Shown here piece by piece: positions 38,443 through 49,527 of a DNA stretch of 64,000 nucleotides; positions within the stretch are counted from its first letter, which is position 1, and each line of letters opens with the position of its first letter. The notes under the pieces are model-generated. The model was not told where the DNA came from. It saw only the letters and a list, made by a program, of their open reading frames with translations, and did not search any database. The DNA is from Archilochus colubris (Eukaryota; Chordata; Aves; Apodiformes; Trochilidae): the NCBI GenBank assembly GCA_023079485.1, contig CM041084.1, positions 10,042,609 through 10,106,608 on the forward strand, written 5' to 3'. A program made the position numbers and the translations under genes.

Positions 38443-41400
38443 CTGGTTTGCCTGTAGTTTTCTCTTTCATCATGTCAAAGGCAGAAGGAAGCATGTCTGG
38501 AGTCCATCAGAATATGAAATGGATGTAAGGGAATGGGGTGGGATACCTCCAACTTGACTACAGAAGGTTATTTTTATGCTTTTTGCCACCAATTAGTTAT
38601 TGTTACTACAGTATAGTTTCAACATATGCTTAAACTGGGTAATTCCTCAGCACCCAACATCAGGCTGTTAAGGTGCAATTTGTTGGCTTCTCGTGCACTC
38701 CAGCTTGGAGTGCTTGGAGTACTTAAATACAGGCCATATTCTTAAAATTTCATGAAAGCCACCAATGCTTTCAGTGGGTGAAAAGGTTATTTTGCAAAGC
38801 ACATTAATGCACCTGACCCAGACACCAAGACCAATATATTTTTAAAACGTATTGGTTTATATGGCAAAAAATACATCAGCAATAATCTCATCACACATCA
38901 GTAGCCAGTTCCTACTGGTTAAAATGCCTGTGTAGAGTCAAAGATTTCAAAGATATGACCAGGTAAGATGCAAGTGAGACTGAGAAATATACTCAATATA
39001 CATGCACTCTTGAAGAAGATACTGAAATACTTTCTTTGCATTTTCTTGGCCAAAGCAATTATGAACAGAACGGAGAATAGAAGAAAACCAGGAAACATAT
39101 ATGAGAAAATGCCTTGCTGTCAGAATTTGAAATATTTAAAATGTTTAGTTTCTCAGAGAAGAAATCAAGACATGATTTAAAGAGTGATTTTCAAGAGATT
39201 TCACTTAAACATGGTAATCTGAAGCATTTTGTTTCAGCATATGACCCTTCTATAAAGGGCAAAAACGCAAACACCTAACGCAAACCAAGGAACAAGCATT
39301 GAAAACTGAAGCAAGGCAAATCATAACAGGACATAAGGCTATTTGCTTTATCACAGAAGAGTCAACTGCAGAGATACCCTACAAAGTGAACTGAGGGATC
39401 CTCCATTGCCTGAAATTTGAATAATCCTGCAAACATTTTGAAAGACAGCGTTGTCCAACCCAAGTTATTTACTTTTAAAAGGAGTATCTGGGTAATAATA
39501 TCCAGATAACTGAATTGCCTCCTCTGGGAAGATTCATCTTACCTAATTTTAGATGTAGAGAAATATAGAGTGAGAAATGTAAGTACTAGCCAGGTACCCT
39601 GGGCTCATTTTATAGTAGGAATAGAGAAAAAGGACATTCAACATACCTAGCTTAGATGCCCAGCTGAACATGGGATGAACCCATCTTTAACTTGTACCTG
39701 CATCTCTGTGATGACTATGGAAGGCACTTAGCAACAGTCTTTAGCTTGGAGACAAACATCCAGCTTTTAAATAGCAAACTCAGGGCAGATGAATTTCACC
39801 TGAATTTATCAAGCACTTAACTAAAATCAGCTCTGCAGAGGAAAGTTTAAGTCAACACAAACTATATGTTTAATTTGAATCATGGTTGGCAAGGAGAAGG
39901 TAGTATGTCACTGTGTCCCTCAGCCATCATCAGCAGGTAAAAATCACTTGGAATAAATGGTGCAAGCTCCAAGGAAAATAAACCACAACAATTAAACACA
40001 GTAAGAGACTAAATTGTATTTACATTCTTGTCTTTACCTCATGTGGTACTGGCTTTTCAGAGAGGGCAAAAACCCCAGGTTTCCTGCTCTTAAAACTTTG
40101 CAACTCTGTATGGATCATGATATAACCAAGGGGAAAAGGCAGCAGAGGCATAAAGAAAGGGAGGAGCACTATGTCACCTGGCTGTGCCAGGAAAGCATAC
40201 TCTTGTCTTGCTGCCTGATGCTCACCTCCTCCCTGATGCAGCTGGGATGGAGTGAGAACTGGGTTTAGGGATGACAGAAGGGTAAAAGATGTTTTCTCAC
40301 ATTGTGCTTTTGACTTCTAAGAGTCGTGGAGTAGGAGCATTTAATTCAGCCACGCTGTGCAAAATGCAATGAATGGCAAAGCCATGAAAAGTTATCTTGC
40401 TTCTGGGGGGCATAAAGGTTTGAAAGAATGATCAAGTACTATGTTTGTCAAAGTGTTTTGCAGCTTTTACATATATTTTAGTATAATGCTTATCTGTGTG
40501 TGACAAGGCAGCTGAAAGTCAAACGGCTGATGATGGGGCTGATGCTGTAACTTTGCATAAAATTATTCGGAAATCAGAATTTCCTGGGAGTAAAAGCAAG
40601 AAAGCACAGTACTTTCTGGGCATTTTCTGCTAAGAAAATGCTTGCACAAAGCATTATAAAGTGAAATTGTCTCAAAGAAAAAGTGTTTTGTTTAATTTGT
40701 TAGATTCTGTGATTTTTAAAAGAGGGATAAGGTTCTGCATGGTACTGCATTTTTCACTGTCATGAAAGAAAAGTGTATGCAGCATCTCTCTCTTGTGTGC
40801 CATGCTTTTCATGTCCACATAGTCCTTTACAAACTCAGTGATACCACCTATGTTCTCCCACTGGAGAACATCTATGTTCATTGTCTCATATGGCATTACT
40901 TCTTACATGAAATGCAGAATCAAGTCCAATGTAGAATCTGAGCCCTGTTAAAGGCAACTACGTCATTTTGTTGCAACTTAAAATGTATTTTCTTATTTAA
41001 ATTTTATTGTTTTGTAATTAAAAAATCATTAAAATTCTGATTTTCTTCATTCTCACCAAATTAGAACAAATACAACTTTCCCTAGGATACAATGAATTAC
41101 AAACACAAGTAACTGGTGATACATGATGCAGAACAGACTGATGGACTGACTGCTTGAAATCTCTACTTATATTCTAGCATTCTGTCCCTGAGCCAGTTTA
41201 CTCAAAGAAACTCCTTTGAAAATAAAGATGAGAATGTTTGCACATTTGTCAAGTGTGAGATCTGAGCAATCCTAATGCCACTTTGGACAAAGAAGCCTTA
41301 AGAGCATGGGTGTATTGAATTTAGGTTTAGAAGCATTGATTTATGAATTTAAAGCCTTTGGGAATACATATAGTTTAAATGAAAATATACAAGCATGTCT

Positions 41401-41902
41401 GTACACCTCACAGGTCTGTCATTGGGCAGTTTACTTCACCAAGTAACAGTATAAAACACTGTGAATGGCTGGAGGTGATCAGCAGCTTCTAAAAGTCAAA
41501 TTAGCCAAAGCAACAACTCAAAGGATAAGTCCTGTGTAAAGGGAGCTCTGATGTAACATTCACAGTCACAGGTTCTGCAGAACTCATGGGGCATTTTCCA
41601 TCTTTACTCTGGCAAAACTTTGAATCACTACAGGGTAATCCTGCTTAAATGAATTGTGTTTGACTGATAAATAGCTAAATTAAATCAGACTGAGAGGGGG
41701 ATGGACACTTTGACAGCTGCCAACTGTATTCCCAGTTCTGGTAATGTTTTAAAGAATGTACACGTATGCCAGCCAAGACTTGCCCTTCCTGCTGCTCCTC
41801 CTTGTCCCTGGAAATATTATCAGATTCTGCCAGGTCCACACAATCTGTTCTCTGAAATAGCAGGGTAATTGCTTTTATGGATCAGAGGCACTCATGCAAA
41901 TA

Positions 41903-41924
41903 TTTATTATTCCCACTTTTTATT
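41903..41924 (-). terminator. Candidate poly(A) signals of VIPR2
   Basis: Two AATAAA hexamers on the - strand (41919-41924 and 41903-41908) lie about 1.3 kb after the stop codon. A TGTGTGG-like GU-rich element follows on that strand near 41840. They are the first such pair I noticed downstream of the stop. A distal alternative is 37350-37355. Confidence 0.3.
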
Positions 41925-43018
41925 TAGAGTGGACATGGTTAAATGTGACATTAGAAGTAAACATCACTGGGTGTCTTTTAAAGAGTGCAAAAGTTCTGTG
42001 AATGTTTACAGGAATCTGACAGTTCTATGTCTTTTTTTTTTATATATAAAGTGCCTACATGATAGGATGGTGTTGTTGAAAATTCGTTCTGTTTATGCCT
42101 TTTATGGTATTTCTTTGGGATTCTGTTTAATATTTTTTTTTCTGGAGTCATGTTCAGGATTGAATTTTAAATTAGCTCAGATAAGATAAAGAACAGAAAT
42201 AAGCTGAAACAATTTACCTTATTCCTTAAATGGGAGTTGTAAATCTATTGCAATATTCCTTGATTTAGCTGCCAAGAATGTAGTTTTAGAGACATATTTA
42301 AATGAAAATATGATATAAAAATGATATTTTAAGTGCGTACTATGCTATCCAAGGCTGTTTATCCTATGCCAGATTGCTCTAGCAATAAAGCACTTCTTCA
42401 GAAAATTGTTTAATAAAACATTAACACAAATCTCTTTGATTTAAACAGAAGAGAAGAACTGGTGACTGCTATAGCACTATTGAAAAATGCTGATGTAGCC
42501 TTTTCTGTGTGGACTGGAAAGGTAGCCCTACTTTCTGCACCTAAACATAAAACCAGGAGCTTTTAAAAGGAACAGCAGGACTGGAATCAAAATCTGTAGA
42601 AAATAATCTCTGAAATTTATACTATCAGCCAAAAAATACTGCCAGTCAAGAAATAGTACTTTTTTCCATCTGTATAAATAATGTTAATGTTTTCCTGGAT
42701 TAGCACATTAGGCTCGCAGTGTGGTTAATTATAATCTTACATTTCTTTTTTGTGTGAGTTGCTTTCCATAATTAGGAATGGATTTCCTAATCTTTAAGGA
42801 AAGAACTGGCTCTTTAAGTATAAAAAAAGTGTAAGAATTTCTCTTGGTTACTGTCATAACCTTTTCAACATGTACCAAAGCAGTTTGCACTGAGCAGAAT
42901 ACCAGGCATCTATGCTGTAGGCACGTTGAAGGGTAAAGGGACCATTAGAGTAAATCATTTTTTAATAGTTATGGCTGGTAAACAGCAAGAGAACATCAGA
43001 ATTAATATGAATATCAAT

Positions 43019-43058
43019 TAAAAAAAAAAAGACAGAAAAAAGAAGAGAAAGAAAAGAA
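43019..43058. repeat. Purine-rich low-complexity tract
   Basis: An A-run followed by imperfect AGAAAA units, just downstream of the VIPR2 stop codon on the - strand and so probably within its 3' UTR. Confidence 0.7.
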
Positions 43059-43191
43059 TTTAACCAATATATCCCAAATATCAACATGTAGAAAAGCAAA
43101 GCACTAAACTGTACATTTTATAAAATATCACATTAAGCTTTATCATGAACAATATAACAGAGTTTTTTGTGTTTTGGGGAACCTAGATGAT

Positions 43192-43365
43192 TTATATCAT
43201 GGTGGTCTCTGTCTGCATAAACGACTGAGCCCTTGAATTCCGGTGAAGCTGAGAAACACTTTCTGACCCATTTCGAGAAATTGAAGAGCTGTGGAGTCTG
43301 TAATCTCTGCCTGCTGTCTGTTTCCAGCACATACTCCGCCACTTTCTTTTCAGCTCCCCTTGTAC
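43192..43365 (-). CDS. VIPR2: VIPR2 exon 13, C-terminal cytoplasmic tail and stop
   Basis: The terminal coding exon: acceptor cacAG at 43366-43370, 57 codons, stop ending at 43192. It begins VQGELKRKWRSMCWK (end of helix 8 and start of the tail), continues GRDYRLHSSSISRNGSE and ends AQSFMQTETTMI. The SRNGSE and RAQSF-QTET motifs are shared with human VPAC2 and absent from VPAC1 and PAC1, which makes the orthology call firm. The Ser/Thr-rich tail is the usual site for GRK phosphorylation and arrestin binding in this family; specific sites are not inferred. A Met in the preceding intron opens a longer apparent frame, but the splice acceptor sets the true boundary. Confidence 0.93.
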   Translation of the reverse strand, partial: VQGELKRKWRSMCWKQTAGRDYRLHSSSISRNGSESVSQLHRNSRAQSFMQTETTMI

Positions 43366-44314
43366 CTGTGTTAAAAACAAAGTGCACGAGATGAGCTGAA
43401 AATATTCTTTTATATGAGTAACTTTTCCATGTTCACTTGATGTAAAATCAGGACCTTTATGTATAGAATCATAGAATGGTTTGAGGTTGTTGGGGACTTT
43501 TACAGATCATCTAGTCCAGCCCCCTGCCGTGGACATGGTCATCTGTCACTAGATCAGTTTCCTTAAAGTTCATCCAACATCATCTTGAACACTTCCAGTG
43601 ATGGAGGATCCACAGCTTCTCTGGACAACCTGTTCCAGTGTCTCCACCACCCTCGCAGAAAAAATTTCTTCCCTACATCCAATCTAAATATACCCTCTTC
43701 CGATTCAAAACCATTACCTTTTGTCCTTTCACTACAGGCCCTGCTAAAGAGTCTTTCTTCATCATCCTTATATTCTATACTTTTCATACTGAAAGGCTTC
43801 CACAAGGTCTCCCAAAAACTTTCTGTCCTCCAGGCTGAAAAACTCAAATCTCATCATGTCTTTACAGAAGGGGTGGTACAGCCTTCTAATTCTTTTTGTG
43901 GCTCTCCTCTGGACTCACTCCAACAGATCCATGACGTTCTTGTACTGAGGACAATCACCTCTCTCAGCCTGCTGGCCAAGGTGTTCCAAGTTTTGGATAA
44001 ATTTCTGGACTGGTTGCACTTCACTTACACAAGCCAAATTGCTTGTAAAAGAGCTAGAATTAGATCATGTTAAACAACAGAAGACACACTTCCTAGCACA
44101 TCAGTTTGATAGGAATTAAATTTCAAACAGCTCTTAACTCTTTACCCAAATACACAAGTTTCTCCTGTTCCATAGAAACCCTCATATATATTCTACAAAT
44201 AGGAATCCAAACACTTTATAAAACAGCTTTATGTATCAGAGTGGAATTATAGGGGCATTTAAACCTTTACTGAAAACAATACTTAGCATCCTTGGTAGGA
44301 AAGGTGAGACTTAC
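43366..44314 (-). other. VIPR2 intron 12
   Basis: Intron of about 950 nt with GT (gtaagtctcacc) and AG ends. It contains one CR1 copy in the same orientation as the gene. The two overlapping frames of 162 and 94 codons here are CR1-derived or its antisense. Confidence 0.85.
43463..43995 (-). mobile_element. CR1 LINE, 5'-truncated, in VIPR2 intron 12
   Basis: The + strand starts atagaatcatagaatggttt, the reverse complement of the CR1 3' end with its ATTCTATG-type octamer tail. It continues through catctagtccagccccctgc and the antisense end of ORF2. On the - strand the terminal ORF2 peptide is partly open: CSERTKGNGFE, then FRLDVGKKFF and WRHWNRLSREAVDPPSLEVF. The copy is 5' truncated, as usual for CR1. 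It lies in the same sense as VIPR2. Confidence 0.9.
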
Positions 44315-44356
44315 TTCACTGTTCAAAAAACAATACAGGACTGCAACAATCAGCCC
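44315..44356 (-). CDS. VIPR2: VIPR2 exon 12 (42 nt, TM7)
   Basis: An exon of exactly 42 nt between acceptor tttcCAG (44357-44359) and donor gtaagt (from 44314). It encodes [14 protein letters not shown], the second half of TM7 and the start of helix 8. It is phase 0 at both ends, so skipping would remove 14 residues without a frameshift. The same 42-nt exon occurs throughout class B1 GPCR genes, and a human VPAC2 form lacking these 14 residues has been described. It is too short to appear as an independent open frame and was found from the splice sites and the peptide. Confidence 0.93.
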
Positions 44357-44444
44357 CTGGAAAGAGAAAATATTCTTTAGTTAGTGAGCAGTACCTACCA
44401 AGATCAAGATAAAAAATCTTTTTAATAAAAACTTTAAAATTTAC

Positions 44445-44574
44445 CTGAAATGATCCCAAACACAACTCAAAGATTATTTTGTAATTATTGGAACTGCGGT
44501 CAGGAAACAGAGCAAACACTGTGTAGTGAACTCCAAATAATGGAATAAGCAACAATGTGGATTTTGCAAGTCTC
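44445..44574 (-). CDS. VIPR2: VIPR2 exon 11 (end of ICL3, TM6, ECL3, start of TM7)
   Basis: 130 nt: acceptor tttgcccAG, one base completing Lys, then 43 codons from [17 protein letters not shown] through [16 protein letters not shown] to FELCLGSFQ, then donor gtaaat. [17 protein letters not shown] is the TM6 signature of class B1 receptors, with the P-x-x-G kink that opens on G-protein coupling. ECL3 ([10 protein letters not shown]) differs from human VPAC2, as this loop often does. The FELCLGSFQ end is the start of TM7, with the conserved Gln at the exon end. Confidence 0.94.
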
Positions 44575-47500
44575 CTGGGCAAATAAAAGTGAAAAAGATG
44601 GAATTTAATGATAAGCTCTTGTTTCACTAAGATAAGAACCTAATGCAATGTCATTTACATAAACTTTGTATGCCTTTAGATTTTTAAACAGTCTTTTATA
44701 AGTGCCCGGTGTCATGCCATAGTTTTTGGGAGTGATGTTTCAATACATTATTCCATAGGACCACATTTGACAAAGCATCACAAGCTGCATCATCAAATCT
44801 CTCAACCTGGTATGAAGGGTTCAGGGTGAAAAGGAATAATGCCATGCCATTTTGTATGGAAGAAAAAAAATCTCTCTTGAAATTAACTGATGCTGATTTC
44901 CTTTAAATGTATTGTTAGTCTGTATGTTGCACATACACAGCATGCAAACAGAACCTGGGAAATGTAATCCAGAATAATCTCAGCTGTTAGATCATCATGA
45001 GCAACTTCAGATTTACTCACAAGTACTAAAATCTCATAACTATACCAATGATACTAGGCATATATCATTAGCAATTTTTTTCCCATTCAGTTGCATAATA
45101 CATTTTATCACAAGACATGACTGGTTAAGGAAGGAGCATGTTGAATTATTAAGCAAAGCAGCTGTGATGAATTGCCTATGAAACACTGAAATGGTGAATA
45201 GCTAATATCCCTTACCCATCACTTATTTCAATCTAATAACATCAGTTTTATATGTTATACAGCACCAGTCATGCATGATTATGGATGTCTGGTATTGGAT
45301 AAAATTCAAGAATCTGTAATGTTGAGTCCAATAATTCCTCACGGACTTGATGAATATAACTTGATTCACCAATAAAGAATGCTGTTGTGAATTCACCTAT
45401 TTGAACAGAAAAGTCCAGGTATTTCAAGCAGATTTTTTCTGTTTTAGCTTTCATGGCCTTCCTTTGTTCATAACTTCCCAGAGGCTGCATCCATTTATGT
45501 GGAAATAATTGGTTCTGACAGCAAAGTTTCTCAAGAACAATAAAACCCTCAAATCTAAAGGAGACACATGTAAGCAGGAGAAATAGGATTTCCTTGGTAG
45601 AAGAATTTAATTTACAACTGGAGGACTTGATGATAGTAGCAAATTTCCTGGTTTCCCAAGTGAAATGGAAAAGTGACTTTATTTCAAATTAACTTTACCC
45701 ACTGCAAAAGTAAAATGAGCAACAAAAAGGTTGGAACAAGGCAGAAACAAATGGGATGGAGGAAGGAAAGAAAAATGGTGACTTGACTGAGTACTATGAA
45801 TTTTAGACTCATATTTCACTTATATTCCATCTTTGTTTTAATAACTTTTGTCTAGCTGATGGTTCCTTCTCTATACTGCACTTACATCTTAATGAGGGAA
45901 AAGGACCTGAAAAATAGCCTTATTCTTCTCTGTATTTTGGGAAATGCATTTGCATTTTGAAAAACAAGCCTTCCAAACCTTCAATTTGCTTTCTAGATTG
46001 CAGTATTTCTTGAGGAGGCTAATCTGCTTTTTCCATGGGTATTGGCTAAAGACTGTCTAACCCAATCTTAATTAGGCAATCAAATGCTAAAAGCAAAGAA
46101 TTCATAGGGCTGAATAATGAAAGACAAGGTTGCTATTAATGAACACTTTATACTATGAAGCACTACAGGAAACGGTGAGAAATGATGGGACTTGGAGGAT
46201 GGGAATGCCTCATTTTTATAAAATAGATAAATAACATATGGAAGCAAATTTTCCTGTAAAAAGAAGTAAACTTGAGGGGGGTTCCTCAATAATTTCATCT
46301 AGGTTGACTTTTTTGTCCTATGTATTTATCTAGTTAATTCAAGCAGCAAATACTCAAAAAAAGACCCTTGTAGCTCTATGCAGCAAAGCCTTAGAGGAAT
46401 CCTGTTGTGTCACCTTTGTGTGGCATATCAGAATTCTTCATTTTTTGCAGGAAATGTATCACATTGTTTACAAAAAACATGAGGTCCTACACATCCTAGC
46501 TTTACGTCAGAACATTGTGTTTTATCTGCTTTTAGTTCAAGAGCTAACTATTTTTAAAATGAATCACAAAATTACAGAATCATCCGAGTTGGAAAGGACC
46601 TCTGAGATCATCAAGTCCAACCCTTAATCCACTACCACTGTGGTTACCAGACCATGGCACTGAGTGCCACATTCAGTCTCTTTTTAAAAACATCCAGGGA
46701 CAGAGAATCCACCACCTCCCTGGGCATTCCAATGCCTGATCACCCTCTCTGGAAAGAATTTTTTCCTAATCTAACCTAAACCTCCCCTGGCAGAGCTTAA
46801 GTCCATGCCCTCTTGTCTCACTGGTAGCTATTTGGGAGAAGAGACCGATCCCCCCCTGTCTCCAACCTCCTTACAGGGAGTTGTAGAGAGTGATGAGGTC
46901 TCCTCTGAGCCTCCTCTTCTCCAGACTGAACACCCCCAGCTCCCTCAGCCCTTCCTCACAAGACTTGTGCTGGATCCCTTCACAGCCTCCTTGCTCTTCT
47001 CTGGACCTGCTCCAGCACCTCAATCTCCTTCCTGCACCGAGGGGCCCAGAACTGGACACAGGACTCAAGCTGTGGCCTCACCAGTGCTGAGTACGGGGGC
47101 AGAATCCCTTCCCTGGGCCTGCTGGCCACACTGTTCCTGATACAGGCCAGAATGCCATTGGCCTTCTTGGCTACCTGGACACACTGATGGCTCATGTTCA
47201 GCTTCCTGTTGATAAAGGTGTTATCCAGGAGAACCTTCTCAAAAGTCACTTGTATGGTTTTGAAATTTCAGTGTCCATGCTAAGTCTTGTCACTGAAATA
47301 AGATGTTCAGTGACAAACTCAGTGTTTGTATCTAGACTTAAAAATAAGCCCTAAAATAAAGCCTTGATTCTGGATTACAGTATCCAGAGCTTTTATGATA
47401 AAGAACAATAATTGATATGGTAATATAGTAAAGAATAAATCCAAATCAGCAATATATTTAATTGCCTCCCATCAGTCCTTGATTCTAAAGCTGTGGAAAT

Positions 47501-48109
47501 AATCGATTTAATGTTCAAATAAAAACACAAGAAGAGAAAGCCCAAACAGAAATGAAGTTGATCTAAATCAGAAACACATTTTTCTCTAGAAAGAGAGAAG
47601 ATGCTATTTTAGATCAACATAAAACATCATATTTAATTTTTTTTAATTTAAAATAACATTACCTCCTTCCAGCTCTTAAGATAAATATAAGTGTTACAAC
47701 AAATAGTATTTTGGAAATGAAAAATTTTTGAAAATGTTCTTAAGGCAGTTAAGGCAAAGCATATTATCTTCAATCTTTTGTTATGTTGAAATTAAATATA
47801 TAATGCATTAAAAGAAAGATATCACCCTTGAAAATTTTTAGCAGCATATTAATTCACGGCTTAAACTCAAATTCAAGAATAACTTACTGATCTTGATGGA
47901 ACCGCAGGTATTTAATGGGTTTTGACAAAAAATAATCTTGCTCACCCCTGTTTCAGCATTGTTACAAGATCTTTACTAAACCACATCTAAAATACTTCTG
48001 AATGAAAAGCAATTATAGTATCACAGCAATTCTTGGTAACAGTTTCATGAAAGGAAATCTTGTGGAAATACTTTTGGCTCTGTGTATAATATCTAAAAAC
48101 AAGACTCAC
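44575..48109 (-). other. VIPR2 intron 10
   Basis: About 3.5 kb of AT-rich intron with a gtgagt donor and a tttgcccag acceptor. It holds one long CR1 copy (46566-47252). No other exon or RNA gene is recognised. Confidence 0.8.
46566..47252 (-). mobile_element. CR1 LINE, 5'-truncated, in VIPR2 intron 10
   Basis: The + strand begins aattacagaatcatccgagt and runs through cctctgagatcatcaagtcc, the reverse complement of a CR1 3' UTR. It ends near 47252 within the reverse-transcriptase ORF. On the - strand 46980-47249 keeps an 89-codon open segment with [40 protein letters not shown] and [11 protein letters not shown], all standard CR1 ORF2 C-terminal motifs. About 690 bp long and the least decayed of the four copies. 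Same sense as VIPR2. Confidence 0.92.
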
Positions 48110-48201
48110 TTGTACTGTGACTGGTCATTTCCTCCAACATCTGGAGATCTTAGCTTCTGCAGTAAGATTCTTATAATACTAATGAAAAGTATAAAATTCA
48201 C
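48110..48201 (-). CDS. VIPR2: VIPR2 exon 10 (end of TM5, ICL3)
   Basis: 92 nt: acceptor tttacAG at 48202-48203, donor gtgagt from 48109. It encodes [20 protein letters not shown] followed by [10 protein letters not shown] and ends two bases into a Lys codon finished by exon 11. This is the cytoplasmic half of TM5 and the third intracellular loop. The basic KLR segment and the [14 protein letters not shown] loop match VPAC2 and are the main Gs contact region in the family. Human has Thr in place of the loop Arg. No independent open frame reveals this exon, which was found by homology and splice sites. Confidence 0.94.
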
Positions 48202-48764
48202 CTGTAAAGGAAACAAATGGTGATTTCTGACCTCCTCTGACCTTTTGCAGAACAAAAAAAAAAAATACGTATGAAGTCTCAGCAGTGGGTGTTGTATACT
48301 TCCTGCCAGAATGCATCAATCTCTACCCTGTCAAACCTTTTGTGTGTTTTCTGCCTCACAAGGTCTTTTATGTCCAGTGCACCCCTGCATGGCCACCAGT
48401 TCTGGTCTGGCTGGCAAAAGCCTTTGCAAGCTTCAGTAGTCAGACACTGCCTCCTTCCAAAATCTCAGCTGAAGACAAGTTTCCTAGCAGGATGGGACAT
48501 TGGGTGTGATTTGATGAAATCCAGTATTGCCCTAAATTGTCATGTGGATTCAAGACTGGAAGCCCAAAGGAAAAATGTGACTCTCTTATGCAGTTTTGAC
48601 ACTCTTTGCTTCTTGTCTTGACTTTTATTAATTTTCTGTCTGAATTAGGGAGGAGAAAATTGTTGCACAGGCGATCTGTCAGCTCCAGTCAAGCATGGAA
48701 AGGGCCTCTCACAAGTATCTTAGATATTTACACAGACATTATCACCGAAGGAAAGTAATCCTTG

Positions 48765-48935
48765 CAGTATAATTCTCAGAACAGCCCTTCGAGATGGAAC
48801 ATTATTACTATTTTGTTTCATATTTTATTTCATAGAGGGACACTTGCATAAAAAAATTGTGGTAAGATGCCAATCACTCTAGAAAACTGAAGTACAAAAC
48901 TCAGAAGACCCCAAGTCTTACTCCCATTGTTTCTT
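48765..48935 (-). repeat. Possible MIR-like SINE remnant in VIPR2 intron 9
   Basis: The + strand reads attctcagaacagcccttcg, then acattattactatttt, then tcatagagggacacttgc, and ends near cccaagtcttactcccattg. The order follows the reverse complement of MIR (CTCACAACAACCCTATGAGG, TACTATTATTAT, CAGATGAGGAAACTGAGGCA, CCAGGCAGTCTGACTCC). It is strongly diverged. Confidence 0.4.
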
Positions 48936-49510
48936 CATCCTTGGCTTTTTGCATCTTGTGTTCACCAGCCCTTCTGGTGTTGGATTGTTTGGTGTACTCT
49001 AGAAAACCATACACTAAATATCGCAGCCCTGTGATAAAGGGAAGGAACATTTGGAATGCACACGTTCACATCAACACGAGTGAAAAATCACAGCTATAGC
49101 AACATAAAACAGCTGTATCATAATGCACACATTTTAGAAGAAATCAGCCTAAAGAAAAATTCCTATCATTGTGAAAATGAGCCTTTTTGCTCTTTCTAAT
49201 TAAGACCATCCCAAAGCCCCAGATAAGGAGTTTTGGTACCTAACCAGACTAACTGCTATAAACCTTCAAGTGTCTTCCTTGATATATTGCTGCAACTCTC
49301 CTTTTTTCCAGTCTTAACAATTTGGCTGTAGACTTTCCAAGTTCAATGAATTTCTGTGTCTTCTCTGGCACACCCAGTACAATTTGTGATGTTAATAAAA
49401 AAACCTATGATCAGAGAAATTGAATGTCACACTATTTTGTTTGAAATGCAAGTGAAGGGAAATGACAGGAACTGAGAGAGCTTAAATACAAAATTTAGAA
49501 ATTTAATTAG

Positions 49511-49527
49511 TTTTTTTTTTTTTTTTT
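49511..49527. repeat. Poly-T run
   Basis: Seventeen consecutive T in VIPR2 intron 9. No retrotransposed gene body was recognised next to it. Confidence 0.75.

Larger units (their letters stand above)
26885..41890. other. Intergenic DNA and possible long VIPR2 3' UTR
   Basis: About 15 kb without a recognisable exon or RNA gene. It includes a MIR-like stretch (31115-31245), a possible old CR1 fragment (33760-34000), a C-run (36679-36690) and an imperfect 10-nt tandem repeat (38398-38442). Open frames at 28111-28461 (-) and 35862-36344 (+) have no family resemblance. The right-hand part could belong to a long VIPR2 3' UTR if a distal poly(A) site is used, for example AATAAA on the - strand at 37350-37355. 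Confidence 0.5.

Noticed and set aside
43585..44073. 162-codon open frame on the + strand
   Set aside because: It is antisense to the CR1 copy in VIPR2 intron 12; the sense strand gives CR1 ORF2 C-terminal motifs.
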